Source: Paraburkholderia dilworthii (GTDB lineage: Bacteria; Pseudomonadota; Gammaproteobacteria; Burkholderiales; Burkholderiaceae). From it: DNA of 64,000 nt. The stretch is taken from assembly GCF_000472525.1 (NCBI RefSeq), contig NZ_AWZT01000003.1:78263-142262 (forward strand), in the 5' to 3' direction. The notes under the pieces are model-generated. The model did not search any database. It saw nothing but the letters and a program-made list of their open reading frames with translations, and was not told the DNA's origin. The translations under genes and the position numbers were made by a program. The number at the start of each line of letters is the position of its first letter. Position 1 is the stretch's first letter. Below are positions 11,217 to 20,097 of the stretch, piece after piece.

Positions 11217-12281
11217 CTAGTGCGCGAACGAGCGGCTGTTCATGGCCGGATTCGCGCCGATTGCGGCCTTCAAGGTATCCGAGGGCCGCATGCCGAAGAG
11301 CTTGCGGTAATCGGTTGCAAACTGGCTCATATGCCAGAAGCCCCACGCGGCTGCCACGTCCTGCACCGAGCGGGACTCGCGCGATGCATTGCACAGATCG
11401 CGCCGCGCGCCGTTCAGACGAATTACCCGCACATAGGTCGCGGGCGCCATGCCGAGCACATCCTGAAAGCAGTACTGCAGCGTGCGCCGGCTTACATGCA
11501 GACGTTCGCAAAGTTCCGGTACGCCGACCGCGCGATCGCGATGGGCGAGCACATAGTCGCGCGCATCCGAGACGATCAACTGACGGCGCGCGCGCATGGG
11601 TATCGTCACCGGTTCGGAAGATGCGGGTAACGCGCCGACGTCGAACAACGACGCCAGCACCGACGCCTGCAAGTTCTCGCGCGCGGACGAAGACAAGGGC
11701 GCAGCGCTCGCCGCGCTGTGCCGGAAAAGCTCACGCAGCCAAGCGCACAAGCGCTCCTTGCGCGCCATGCCGAGCGGCACGACTTCAGCCTGCGGCAACG
11801 GTTCGGACAGACCGACGCGCTCCACCTGCGCTGCGTAGCGGCGCAACACGTCGCCCTTCACGACCACGCCGAAAATCTCGTAGCCCGCCGACGTCAGCAG
11901 TTCGAACTCGATGCCGCCCGGACGAAACGCGAGCGCGTCGCCGCCAATGACTTGCGCGTCGATGCGACCGGAGCCTGCGCGGCTCGTCGGAATGCCGAAC
12001 CAGTACGCGTCTTTCTGCACTTCGCAGGTTTGCCTCAACGTGTGGCTCGTCGTTTCGACAAAGACCTGCATGTGATCGAGGCACAACTCCGTCAAGCCGC
12101 CGACAAAGCTTCCCGCGGTCAACTGGTCGTAGGTCTGATGCCAGCCGTGAAGATTGCGCGCCTGTTCGTCCGCGTCGTAAGCGACGCGGGTCTGCACGCG
12201 AAAGCCCGGCTGTAGCGTGAGCGTGGCGCTTGTGCAGGCCGTTGCGCTTGCCGGGTTGCCGCTGGTGGTTTCGATCGTCAT
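11217..12281 (-). CDS. eutR: AraC-family ethanolamine regulator EutR
   Basis: A regulator of 354 residues, near the 350 of E. coli EutR. It has the EutR-like N-terminal features WHQTYDQLTAGSF, LRQTCEV and YWFGIPTSR, followed by a C-terminal AraC DNA-binding domain (VPELCERLHVSRRTLQYCF and VQDVAAAWGFWHMSQFATDY). EutR proteins sense ethanolamine with cobalamin and activate eut genes. Non-ATG starts upstream would add 22 residues with no clear ribosome site, so ATG 12281 is preferred on length. It is divergent from the aldehyde dehydrogenase and near eutBC and the permease, supporting the role. Confidence 0.85.
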   Translation of the reverse strand: MTIETTSGNPASATACTSATLTLQPGFRVQTRVAYDADEQARNLHGWHQTYDQLTAGSFVGGLTELCLDHMQVFVETTSHTLRQTCEVQKDAYWFGIPTSRAGSGRIDAQVIGGDALAFRPGGIEFELLTSAGYEIFGVVVKGDVLRRYAAQVERVGLSEPLPQAEVVPLGMARKERLCAWLRELFRHSAASAAPLSSSARENLQASVLASLFDVGALPASSEPVTIPMRARRQLIVSDARDYVLAHRDRAVGVPELCERLHVSRRTLQYCFQDVLGMAPATYVRVIRLNGARRDLCNASRESRSVQDVAAAWGFWHMSQFATDYRKLFGMRPSDTLKAAIGANPAMNSRSFAH

Positions 12282-12519
12282 GGCGAATCCGCGCAATGGA
12301 GTATCGATGAGAAAAGACAAGGCAAGTCCCATGCCGATCGCGCGCACCGGCTTACCGCACTAATTGCCTCGTCACGCGCTCCGCCCTTGTTCAATTCGTG
12401 AACAGCAACAACCGCATTGATCAGAAACGACGCGCCACGCCGCCGTCGACTCAACGTAAAAACGCGCGACCCGGTGCGCCTATGCGTGCCACGCGTGCAT
12501 GGCTCACCAGCCAGGTGCA

Positions 12520-12536
12520 TTGGCATAGTTCTGGCT
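12520..12536 (+). promoter_or_regulatory. sigma-54-like -24/-12 element upstream of the aldehyde dehydrogenase gene
   Basis: The sequence TTGGCATAGTTCTGGCT has GG (12522-12523) and GC (12534-12535) separated by exactly ten bases and matches most fixed positions of the sigma-54 consensus. It lies about 90 bases before the start codon. No enhancer-binding protein gene is adjacent, so the assignment is tentative. Confidence 0.35.
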
Positions 12537-12625
12537 CTACGGTGACGCGGCCGACTTCAACGGATTGCAACCGCGCGCAGCATCGCGCCGGCTATAGCCC
12601 ATTCAGACATGTGAGGAGCACACAG

Positions 12626-14146
12626 ATGAATCACGCAGAGATGCAGTTTCTGACGACCGAATTCCCCTACAAGAAGCAATATGCGAACTTTATCGGCGGC
12701 GAATGGGTGAAACCCGCGGGCGGTGAGTACTTTGACAACGTATCGCCGATCACAGGCGAGCCGTTCACCTCGATTCCACGTTCGCGTGAGGCCGATGTCG
12801 AACTCGCGCTCGACGCTGCGCACCGCGCTAAAGCAGCATGGGGCAAGACCTCGACGACCGATCGCGCGAACATTCTGAACCGCATTGCCGACCGGATGGA
12901 AGCGAACCTGCAGCGTCTCGCGGTCGCTGAGACCATCGACAACGGCAAGCCGTTGCGCGAAACGATGGCCGCCGACATTCCGCTTGCCATCGACCATTTC
13001 CGCTATTTCGCCGGCGCCGTGCGCGCGCAGGAAGGCTCGATCTCGGAGATCGACGACGACACCGTTGCCTATCACTTTCACGAGCCGCTTGGCGTGGTGG
13101 GCCAGATCATTCCGTGGAATTTCCCTATTCTGATGGCCGTGTGGAAGCTCGCGCCCGCGCTCGCTGCCGGCAACTGCGTAGTGCTCAAGCCGGCCGAGCA
13201 AACACCCGCGTCGATTCTCGTGCTGGTGGAGTTGATTCAGGACCTGCTGCCCGCCGGCGTGCTGAATGTTGTCAACGGCTTCGGCCTGGAAGCCGGTAAG
13301 CCGCTGGCATCGAGCAAGCGCATCGCAAAGATCGCGTTTACCGGTGAGACCACGACCGGCCGCCTCATCATGCAATACGCGAGTCAGAACATCATTCCCG
13401 TCACGCTCGAACTCGGCGGCAAGAGCCCGAACATTTTCTTCGCGGACGTGATGAATCAGGACGACAGCTATTTCGACAAAGCGCTCGAAGGCTTCGCGAT
13501 GTTCGCGCTGAATCAGGGCGAAGTGTGCACCTGTCCGTCACGTGTGTTGATCGACGAAAAGATCTATGACCGTTTCATGGAACGCGCGTTGAAGCGCGTG
13601 GCGGCGATCACGCAAGGTCATCCGCTCGACACGAGGACGATGATCGGCGCGCAGGCTTCGCAGGAACAATTGGAGAAGATCCTGTCGTATGTGGACCTTG
13701 GCAAGCAGGAAGGCGCTGAGTGTCTGATCGGCGGCGAGCGCAACACGTTGAGCGGCGAGTTGAGCAAAGGCTATTACGTGGAGCCGACCGTATTCCGCGG
13801 TCACAACAAGATGCGCATCTTCCAGGAAGAGATCTTTGGGCCGGTTGTTTCGGTCACTACATTCAAGACCGAAGACGAAGCGCTCGAGATCGCCAACGAT
13901 ACGCTCTATGGTTTGGGCGCCGGCGTATGGACACGCGACGGCACGCGCGCCTATCGCTTCGGCCGGCAGATTCAGGCGGGCCGCGTGTGGACCAATTGCT
14001 ATCACGCGTACCCGGCACACGCGGCGTTTGGCGGCTACAAGCAATCGGGCATCGGCCGGGAAAATCATAAGATGATGCTCGACCATTACCAGCAGACGAA
14101 GAACCTGCTCGTCAGCTACAGCGAGAAACCGCTCGGTTTCTTCTAA
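12626..14146 (+). CDS. NAD-dependent acetaldehyde dehydrogenase (AldB/ExaC type)
   Basis: A 506-residue aldehyde dehydrogenase that oxidises acetaldehyde, the product of ethanolamine ammonia-lyase, to acetate. Catalytic Cys lies in NQGEVCTC (near residue 300), the general base Glu in LELGGKSPN (near 262), and the oxyanion Asn in PWNFPI. The doubled Cys and the C-terminal [17 protein letters not shown] are typical of AldB/ExaC/AcoD. GAGGAG lies 7 bases before the ATG. The neighbouring eut genes, and the DUF779 gene that commonly accompanies this type, support acetaldehyde as the substrate. Confidence 0.92.
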   Translation: MNHAEMQFLTTEFPYKKQYANFIGGEWVKPAGGEYFDNVSPITGEPFTSIPRSREADVELALDAAHRAKAAWGKTSTTDRANILNRIADRMEANLQRLAVAETIDNGKPLRETMAADIPLAIDHFRYFAGAVRAQEGSISEIDDDTVAYHFHEPLGVVGQIIPWNFPILMAVWKLAPALAAGNCVVLKPAEQTPASILVLVELIQDLLPAGVLNVVNGFGLEAGKPLASSKRIAKIAFTGETTTGRLIMQYASQNIIPVTLELGGKSPNIFFADVMNQDDSYFDKALEGFAMFALNQGEVCTCPSRVLIDEKIYDRFMERALKRVAAITQGHPLDTRTMIGAQASQEQLEKILSYVDLGKQEGAECLIGGERNTLSGELSKGYYVEPTVFRGHNKMRIFQEEIFGPVVSVTTFKTEDEALEIANDTLYGLGAGVWTRDGTRAYRFGRQIQAGRVWTNCYHAYPAHAAFGGYKQSGIGRENHKMMLDHYQQTKNLLVSYSEKPLGFF

Positions 14147-14216
14147 GTGTTCGTGGTGTAGCGTTTCTTTGAGAGCGGGCCGATTGTGCGGCTCGCTGTG
14201 TTTCAGCGAGGGCACG

Positions 14217-14612
14217 ATGGCCGACGAAAAAGAAGTAGCTCGCGTGATTGCCACTCCCGCCGCTATCGAGTTGATCGACAAGTTGCGCGCGGAACATGGC
14301 GAGGTGCTCTTTCACCAATCCGGCGGATGCTGCGACGGTAGCGCACCGATGATGTTTCCTCATGGCGAATTCATGGTCGGCTCGTCCGACGTCAAGCTCG
14401 GCACCATTGGAGGCGTGCCGTTTTACATGAGCGATTCGCAGTTCGAGTATTGGCAGCACACACAGTTGGTCATCGATGTGGTGCCGGGCAACGGCGGCAT
14501 GTTTTCGCTGGAACGGCCAACCGGTCTGCGCTTTCTGACGCGTTCCCGATTGTTCGACGACGACGAGAACGCGTGGCTTGAGGCGCATCCGGTTCAGCGA
14601 GCCGATGCCTGA
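14217..14612 (+). CDS. DUF779 domain protein
   Basis: A 131-residue cytoplasmic protein of the DUF779 family, recognised from the QSGGCCDGSAPMMFP core and the ending RLFDDDENAWLEAHP. The double Cys of SGGCCDGS may be functional. Genes of this family commonly follow AldB/ExaC-type aldehyde dehydrogenases, as here with 70 bases between, suggesting an accessory role in acetaldehyde oxidation; the molecular function is unknown. The ATG at 14217 follows GCGAGGG. Its stop lies one base from the eutC stop on the other strand. Confidence 0.85.
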   Translation: MADEKEVARVIATPAAIELIDKLRAEHGEVLFHQSGGCCDGSAPMMFPHGEFMVGSSDVKLGTIGGVPFYMSDSQFEYWQHTQLVIDVVPGNGGMFSLERPTGLRFLTRSRLFDDDENAWLEAHPVQRADA

Positions 14613-14613
14613 G

Positions 14614-15429
14614 TTAGCTTTGAGTCGGGTTCGGGTTTGAGCTCGTGCGTTTGTCATCACTGATCGCGCGCGCTGCCGGCGCGGCTGCCAGCAATGCGTC
14701 GCTATCGTCTTTCAGGCCCACGCCGGTGAGACCAAGGCGCCGTGCATGGGTTAGCAGATAGTGCAGCTTGTGCGCGGCTACCGGATAGTCGAGTCCTTCG
14801 GGACGCACGTTGGAAATGCAATTGCGTTGCGCGTCGCTGCAGCCCACTTTCGGCGCGTACGTGATGTAGACGCCGAGACTATCTGGCGAACTGAGACCCG
14901 GCCGCTCGCCGATCAGCACCACGACGATCTTCGCATTCAGCAACTCGCCGATTTCGTCGCCGAGTGCAACGCGTGCCTGTCTCGCGACGACGACTGGACC
15001 GATCGTCCAATCCGCGAGTTGCGGAGTGACCGCTTGCAGCAGCGGAACGGCTTGCCTGGATGCAGCAAACGCCGACAAGCCGTCGCCGATCACGAACACC
15101 ACATCGGGAGATTCACCGGGCGACTGCGCGAGCGCTGCGCGACTTTCGTCGGATAAACGCCGCCCGAGATCGGGACGCCGCAGGTAGTGCTCGCGGTCGG
15201 GCGCCGCGCTATGCACATCCAGTGTCTTTACGTTTTGCGCACGCAGTTGCTCGTGCAATGCGTCGGCATCGAGCGGATGATGCACGGCGTCGCGCGCTTG
15301 CGCATGGGAAAGATTGAACTCGAGCAAAGGCGCAGTCGGCAAGCTGTTGCCTGCCCGACCCAAAGCGATGCGCGCGTTCGTGAACCGACGCAGCGCATTC
15401 CACGGGTTCTTGTCTACAAAGTCGCTCAT
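14614..15429 (-). CDS. eutC: ethanolamine ammonia-lyase small subunit EutC
   Basis: A 271-residue light subunit of the adenosylcobalamin-dependent ethanolamine ammonia-lyase, which splits ethanolamine to acetaldehyde and ammonia. Visible EutC features are DVVFVIGDGLSAFA, IGERPGLSSPDSLGVYITY and the Cys-bearing KVGCSDAQRNCISNV. The start at 15429 (MSDFVDKNPW) overlaps the eutB stop as ATGA, indicating translational coupling; longer starts would lie inside eutB. EutB and EutC form the complex together. Confidence 0.95.
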   Translation of the reverse strand: MSDFVDKNPWNALRRFTNARIALGRAGNSLPTAPLLEFNLSHAQARDAVHHPLDADALHEQLRAQNVKTLDVHSAAPDREHYLRRPDLGRRLSDESRAALAQSPGESPDVVFVIGDGLSAFAASRQAVPLLQAVTPQLADWTIGPVVVARQARVALGDEIGELLNAKIVVVLIGERPGLSSPDSLGVYITYAPKVGCSDAQRNCISNVRPEGLDYPVAAHKLHYLLTHARRLGLTGVGLKDDSDALLAAAPAARAISDDKRTSSNPNPTQS

Positions 15430-16820
15430 TCGATGCCCATCCAGTCGCGCGCGCCCTCGAGCAGCGGTTGTTGTGCAGACGCGCTCAGCAATGCGCCACG
15501 CGCGTCGGCGATCTGCATCGACTCGAGCCATTCTTCAAACTCCGGCGCGCGGCGCAAGCCGAGCACGTCGCGCACATAGAGCGCATCGTGAAAAGACGTG
15601 CTTTGATAGTTGAGCATTACGTCGTCGGCGCCTGGAATGCCCATGATGAAATTGATGCCCGCCACGCCAAGCAGCGTGAGCAGGTTGTCCATGTCGTCCT
15701 GGTCGGCTTCCGCATGATTCGTGTAGCAGATGTCACAACCCATCGGCACGCCGAGTAGCTTGCCGCAGAAGTGATCTTCGAGACCGGCGCGCGTGATCTG
15801 CTTACCGTCGTACAGATACTCGGGGCCGATAAAACCCACCACGGTATTCACGAGAAACGGATTGAACTTGCGCGCGACCGCATAAGCGCGCACTTCGCAG
15901 GTCTGTTGATCGACGCCGAAATGCGCATCCGCCGACAACGCGCTGCCTTGGCCCGTTTCGAAGTACATCAGATTGTTGCCCACGGTGCCGCGCTTTAGCG
16001 ACAGTCCCGCTTCATACGCTTCCTGGAGCAACGCGAGCGAGATGCCGAAACCGGCGTTCGCTTTTTCAGTGCCCGCAATCGACTGAAACACCAGGTCGAC
16101 CGGCGCACCTTTTTCGATTGCAGCAATTGTGTTGGTGACGTGCGTCAGCACGCAGGATTGTGTCGGCACCTGATAGCGCTGCCGGAATTCATCGACCATT
16201 AGCAGCAGTCGTGTGATCGCGGCGAGATTGTCACTCGCAGGGTTGATGCCGATCATTGCGTCGCCGCAGCCGTACATGAGGCCGTCGAGCATGGAGGCCG
16301 CGATGCCCTGCACGTCATCCGTCGGATGATTCGGTTGCAGGCGCACCGACATGTGCCCCGGCAAGCCGACCGTGTTGCGAAAGCGCGTGATCACCGGGCG
16401 TTTCCGCGCCGCTGCGATCAGGTCCTGATTGCGCATCAGCTTGGACACGGCTGCGACCATTTCAGGCGTGAGGCCGGCAGCGATACGCGTGAGCGCATCG
16501 GCATCCGTCGTGGTACTCAAAAGCCAGTTGCGAAAGTCGCCCACCGTCAGATGCGAAATCTCGGTGAACGCCTGCGGCGAATGATCGTCGATGATAAGAC
16601 GCGTGACTTCGTCGCTTTCGTATGGAACCAGCGCTTCGTTGAGGAAGGTGCGCAGCGGCACTTGCGCGAGCGCCATCTTTGCGGCGACGCGCTCCTCTTC
16701 GCTCGCCGCCGCCACGCCCGCGAGTTGATCGCCGGAACGTTGCGGGCTCGCCTTCGCCATGAGTGTCTTCAGATCGGCGAAGCGATAAGTTCGGCTGCCG
16801 ATTGTCTCCGTATAGCTCAT
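15426..16820 (-). CDS. eutB: ethanolamine ammonia-lyase large subunit EutB
   Basis: The 464-residue catalytic heavy subunit, a TIM barrel that binds ethanolamine and adenosylcobalamin with EutC. Family landmarks include NPASDNLAAITRLL, CVLTHVTNTI, QSIAGTEKANAGFG, YFETGQGSALSADAHFGVDQQTCE, GFIGPEYLYDG and MGCDICYTNHAEADQDD. The start at 16820 (MSYTETIGSRTYRF) gives the usual length. The ribosome site is weak, so translation may depend on the upstream permease message. No microcompartment shell or reactivase gene (eutA) is in the window. Confidence 0.96.
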   Translation of the reverse strand: MSYTETIGSRTYRFADLKTLMAKASPQRSGDQLAGVAAASEEERVAAKMALAQVPLRTFLNEALVPYESDEVTRLIIDDHSPQAFTEISHLTVGDFRNWLLSTTTDADALTRIAAGLTPEMVAAVSKLMRNQDLIAAARKRPVITRFRNTVGLPGHMSVRLQPNHPTDDVQGIAASMLDGLMYGCGDAMIGINPASDNLAAITRLLLMVDEFRQRYQVPTQSCVLTHVTNTIAAIEKGAPVDLVFQSIAGTEKANAGFGISLALLQEAYEAGLSLKRGTVGNNLMYFETGQGSALSADAHFGVDQQTCEVRAYAVARKFNPFLVNTVVGFIGPEYLYDGKQITRAGLEDHFCGKLLGVPMGCDICYTNHAEADQDDMDNLLTLLGVAGINFIMGIPGADDVMLNYQSTSFHDALYVRDVLGLRRAPEFEEWLESMQIADARGALLSASAQQPLLEGARDWMGIE

Positions 16821-16863
16821 CTTTACGACTCCAGCGCCGCTGCGCGCGCAGCGGCTTCGTCCG

Positions 16864-18267
16864 TCATTCTTCGAGCAGCGCGTCCGCGGGCGCGGCCTCG
16901 CGTTGATGGCGCGTCGACAGGAAATAGACGTAGCCAAGCGCGAGGAAGATCGCGAATACCACTGCCACCAGAAAGTTGAAGTACACCATCGTTGCCAGAC
17001 AGATCACCGCGGCCACCAGCGCGAACGCCGGAAAGACCGGAAACAGCGGCGCGCGGAACGGACGCTCCATGTTCGGCTCCGTGCGGCGCAGCTTGAACAG
17101 CGACAACATGCTGATGATATACATCACGATAGCGCCAAATACGGACATCGTCACGATGTTCGCCGTGAGCGTCTGGCCGCCGAACTGGATGAGCTCATCG
17201 CTGTAGATGGCCGCAATGCCGATTACGCCGCCTGCGAGAATCGCGCGATGCGGTGTCTTGAAGCGCGGATGCACCTTGGAAAGCCACTCCGGCAGATAGC
17301 CCGCGCGAGCCAGCGCAAAGATCTGCCGCGAATAGCCGAGGATGATGCCGTGAAACGACGCGACCAGACCGAACAGGCCGAGCCACACGAGCATATGCAT
17401 CCAGCCGCTATGTTCGCCAACGATGAACTTCATCGCTTGCGGCAGCGGATCGTTGATGTTCGAGAGCTTCGTCCAGTCTCCGGCGGCCCCCGCGAAAACC
17501 ATCACACCGATGGCCAGCACCACCAGCGTCAGGATGCCGGCGACATACGCAATGGGAATCGAGCGCCTCGGGTTTTTCGCTTCCTCCGCGGCCATTGCAA
17601 CGCCTTCGATTGCAAGGAAGAACCAGATCGCGAACGGGATCGCTGCGAACATGCCGTTAAACGAGCCCATGCTGAAAGTGTCCGCGCCGGCCCAGCCGCC
17701 TTTCGTAAAGTTCGACCACTCGAAGCCCGGCGATACGACACCCATGAAGACCAGCAGTTCAAAGATCGCGAGCAATGTCACGCATAGTTCGAAAGCCGCA
17801 GCGATCTGCACGCCGACGATATTCAATGCCATGAAGACGAGATACGCGCCCATTGCTGCATGTTTCGGCTCCAGGCCCGGAAACTGCACGTGCAGATAAG
17901 CGCCGATTGCGAGTGCAATGGCCGGTGGCGCAAACACGAATTCGACGAGCGTCGCGGCGCCCGCCAGATAGCCGCCAGTCGGACCGAACGCGTGGCGCGC
18001 GTAGGCGAACGGGCCGCCTGCGTGCGGAATCGACGTGGTGAGTTCCGTGAAGCTGAAAATGAAGGTCGTGTACATCGCGGCAATAAAAATCGCCGTGACG
18101 ACAAAGCCGAGCGTGCCCGCGCTCGCCCAGCCATAACTCCAGCCAAAGTATTCGCCGGAGATCACGAGACCGACCGCGATCCCCCATAGCTGCCATGTGC
18201 CGAGCGTCTGCTTCAACTCGTGATGCGTGACTTTTCCGACGTGCTGACTATTGGACTCTGATTTCAT
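16864..18267 (-). CDS. ethanolamine permease (APC superfamily)
   Basis: A 467-residue inner-membrane permease with about 12 hydrophobic segments. The N-terminal half has VISGEYFGWSYGWASAG and the PHAGGPFAYARHAFGP motif typical of Eat/EutP-type amino-acid/polyamine/organocation transporters. The middle has WFFLAIEGVAMAAEEAKNPRRSIP. It is first in the eat-eutB-eutC run on the minus strand, with 43 bases to eutB, so it likely imports ethanolamine for the lyase. GGGAGTG precedes the ATG at 18267. Confidence 0.9.
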   Translation of the reverse strand: MKSESNSQHVGKVTHHELKQTLGTWQLWGIAVGLVISGEYFGWSYGWASAGTLGFVVTAIFIAAMYTTFIFSFTELTTSIPHAGGPFAYARHAFGPTGGYLAGAATLVEFVFAPPAIALAIGAYLHVQFPGLEPKHAAMGAYLVFMALNIVGVQIAAAFELCVTLLAIFELLVFMGVVSPGFEWSNFTKGGWAGADTFSMGSFNGMFAAIPFAIWFFLAIEGVAMAAEEAKNPRRSIPIAYVAGILTLVVLAIGVMVFAGAAGDWTKLSNINDPLPQAMKFIVGEHSGWMHMLVWLGLFGLVASFHGIILGYSRQIFALARAGYLPEWLSKVHPRFKTPHRAILAGGVIGIAAIYSDELIQFGGQTLTANIVTMSVFGAIVMYIISMLSLFKLRRTEPNMERPFRAPLFPVFPAFALVAAVICLATMVYFNFLVAVVFAIFLALGYVYFLSTRHQREAAPADALLEE

Positions 18268-18532
18268 CGGGCACTCCCTGAGTTTGCCGCTTGTTCGACG
18301 TCGCAAGGTTTTGCGGTGAATGGGCGGACAGGCTTTCGCCGATGGTAGTGAGCCATTATTCGAGGTGTTATCGAAATTCGGCAAAGTTGGCGGGGGTTTA
18401 TATCAATGGGCGCTTAAGTGGTTGCGCGTGAAATGCGCTGGGGATTTGCAGGATTTGGAAAACCGGTGCGTGGTATTTTCGCTTCTATTCCTCTGCTCGC
18501 ATCCCATTGACGACCTGAACGCCGGCAACAAC

Positions 18533-18667
18533 ATGAACGGATCAGCGAGTCGGACCCGCTACGAGACACGGCTTGGCCGCGTGCTCGACCATATCTACGA
18601 TCATCTCGACGAGCCGCTCGACATCAGTCGGCTCGCGGACATCGCGTGCTTGTCGCCATATCACTGG
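18533..18667 (+). pseudogene. AraC-family regulator, N-terminal fragment
   Basis: An ATG-initiated frame encodes the start of a GyrI-like AraC regulator (RLGRVLDHIYDHLDEPLDI, then SRLADIACLSPYHW). It stops matching after about 45 residues, where a second helix-turn-helix should follow. The next bases run straight into a different gene fragment, so this is a truncated remnant. Confidence 0.7.
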
Positions 18668-18684
18668 TCTGGCGGGAGCCCGGC

Positions 18685-18846
18685 ATGAGCATCGTTGCGC
18701 GTGGATTTATTCCCGAACCGTTGACAGTTCCGATCGGCAATATCCTGCCGTCCAAACGCTTGTCGACTGGAGTGACGATATCGCGCAAGTTCAGGCAAAT
18801 CATAAGCTCGATCGTAGAAGTGGGAATGATTGAGCCGCTGTCGGTC
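18685..18846 (+). pseudogene. ParB/RepB-like partition protein, N-terminal fragment
   Basis: After a GGGAG ribosome site, ATG 18685 begins a sequence resembling the N-terminus of ParB/RepB-type proteins (GFIPEPLTVPIGNILPSKRL, then ISSIVEVGMIEPLSVMPAG). The domain breaks off after about 54 residues, before the GEHR-like nuclease/CTPase box. The frame then runs into an unrelated fragment. The family is recognised from the IxxSIxEVGxIEPLxV pattern and is an inference. Confidence 0.5.
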
Positions 18847-19236
18847 ATGCCGGCTGGCTGTCACAGAAACAGCTTGCTGTGACGCGCATCGTCCTGCTGC
18901 TGGAACACGAACGCGGCCGCGACGCAATTGAGCCGACTCCAATCGAAGTGTCGCTAGCCGAGCCAACGTGGCGCGAGGACCACCTTATGCGCCTGCTGAA
19001 GGAACGGCTTACGCGGGTTGAACTGGCGGCCGCCGTGATTGCGCTCCAGCTCGTCGTGCAGGAAGTGAAGGAAGCGGAAGCCGCATCGGACTCGCTCTTT
19101 CCGGAGCCCGGCGGCACCGCGTCCGATCACGCTCGGCTGCTCGAACTGCTCGTCGCGCGTCTCGGCCCGGAAAACGTACTGCGGCCCGCGCCCGTTGCTG
19201 ATCACCGGCCAGAGGTCGCCGCGCGCTGGGTGTCCG
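18847..19236 (+). pseudogene. ImuB-type Y-family DNA polymerase homologue, C-terminal fragment
   Basis: A frame without its own proper start encodes about 130 residues resembling the tail of ImuB, a mutasome component: QKQLAVTRIVLLLEHERG, VSLAEPTWREDHLMRLLKERL, DSLFPEPGGTASDHARLLELL and the ending VADHRPEVAARWVSV. The whole polymerase core is missing upstream and the reading frame degrades after the final motif. It is a decayed fragment fused to the ParB-like piece. Confidence 0.55.
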
Positions 19237-19492
19237 TGACGATATCTGCGGCAGCGACAGTCGGACCTTCTCGCAGAGTCCCAAACGATTGTTGAAACGA
19301 TTTCGCTCGATCAACAGCAGTTCAGTGCTGTGAGTTAGTGTTGAAAAGTTCGCTCCGTTGTCGATAATATTCTCTGTCCATTGCCCACATCATCCACATC
19401 CCCAAAGAGAATCGTATATGCCCAATGCGTGAATTCCTAGCTACGGAGTAGCGCATCAAGTTCGGCAAGATCCTTGTAGAGACAAATTTTCG

Positions 19493-19965
19493 ATGAAGAA
19501 GACTTTTTTACGTTGTTGCGTTGATCGTAGCTGCATGGCTCGCCATCAATACAAATATTCCGAACCCACCTGAATCGAGGCCCGGCAGCGATGAGTGGCT
19601 GTCATACCTGAGTCAACATTATTTTGATATCTCGGATGGGCAGGGACACGGTCCTGATCCCGGCAGCATGGAATGGCTAGGCTCCGTTGAAAGAAAGGCA
19701 AAGTTCACCATCCGCAGCAATAATTCAGATCGCCAACGTTACGAATTCATCCAGCACCAACTCCAACAACATACCTTTATCATCAACAACGCATTCACTT
19801 ATAAGTCGAGCGGTTATCTTCTGCTCCCTTGCTTGTGTGTCTCTGCTCGGCAAAGGATTCGTTTTCCAAGCCAAACTCATTGTCACGAATCCCATCCTTC
19901 CAATTGGAGCCGATTACAGTAACGCGCACATGTCAAGGAAAATATTTCCGATTTGCGGAATTTAA
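19493..19965 (+). pseudogene. small membrane-anchored protein gene, frameshifted
   Basis: ATG 19493 starts a frame that breaks near 19502. If one A is removed there, a continuous frame appears: MKKLFYVVALIVAAWLAINT (a signal anchor), followed by PESRPGSDEWLSYLSQHYFDISDGQGHG and EWLGSVERKAKF. After about 19700 the coding shifts again and the rest (to about 19965) is uncertain. I do not recognise the family. It stands just upstream of vgrG in AT-rich DNA. The reconstruction is inference from reading the three frames. Confidence 0.45.
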
Positions 19966-20097
19966 CAATTTGATCGGGACGCATTTCTAGTCGCAGCCAC
20001 CTTTACCAGAAACGAATAAAGAACGTTTACTATCCTCTATCATCAGACTTAGAATCTGCCGGCGGGAAACAATACGTGACAAGACGGGGTGCAAAAA

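Noticed and set aside
18847..19295. Functional small protein gene starting at 18879
   Set aside because: The sequence is the tail of a much longer ImuB-like protein without its core, and the frame decays at the end, so a remnant is the better reading.
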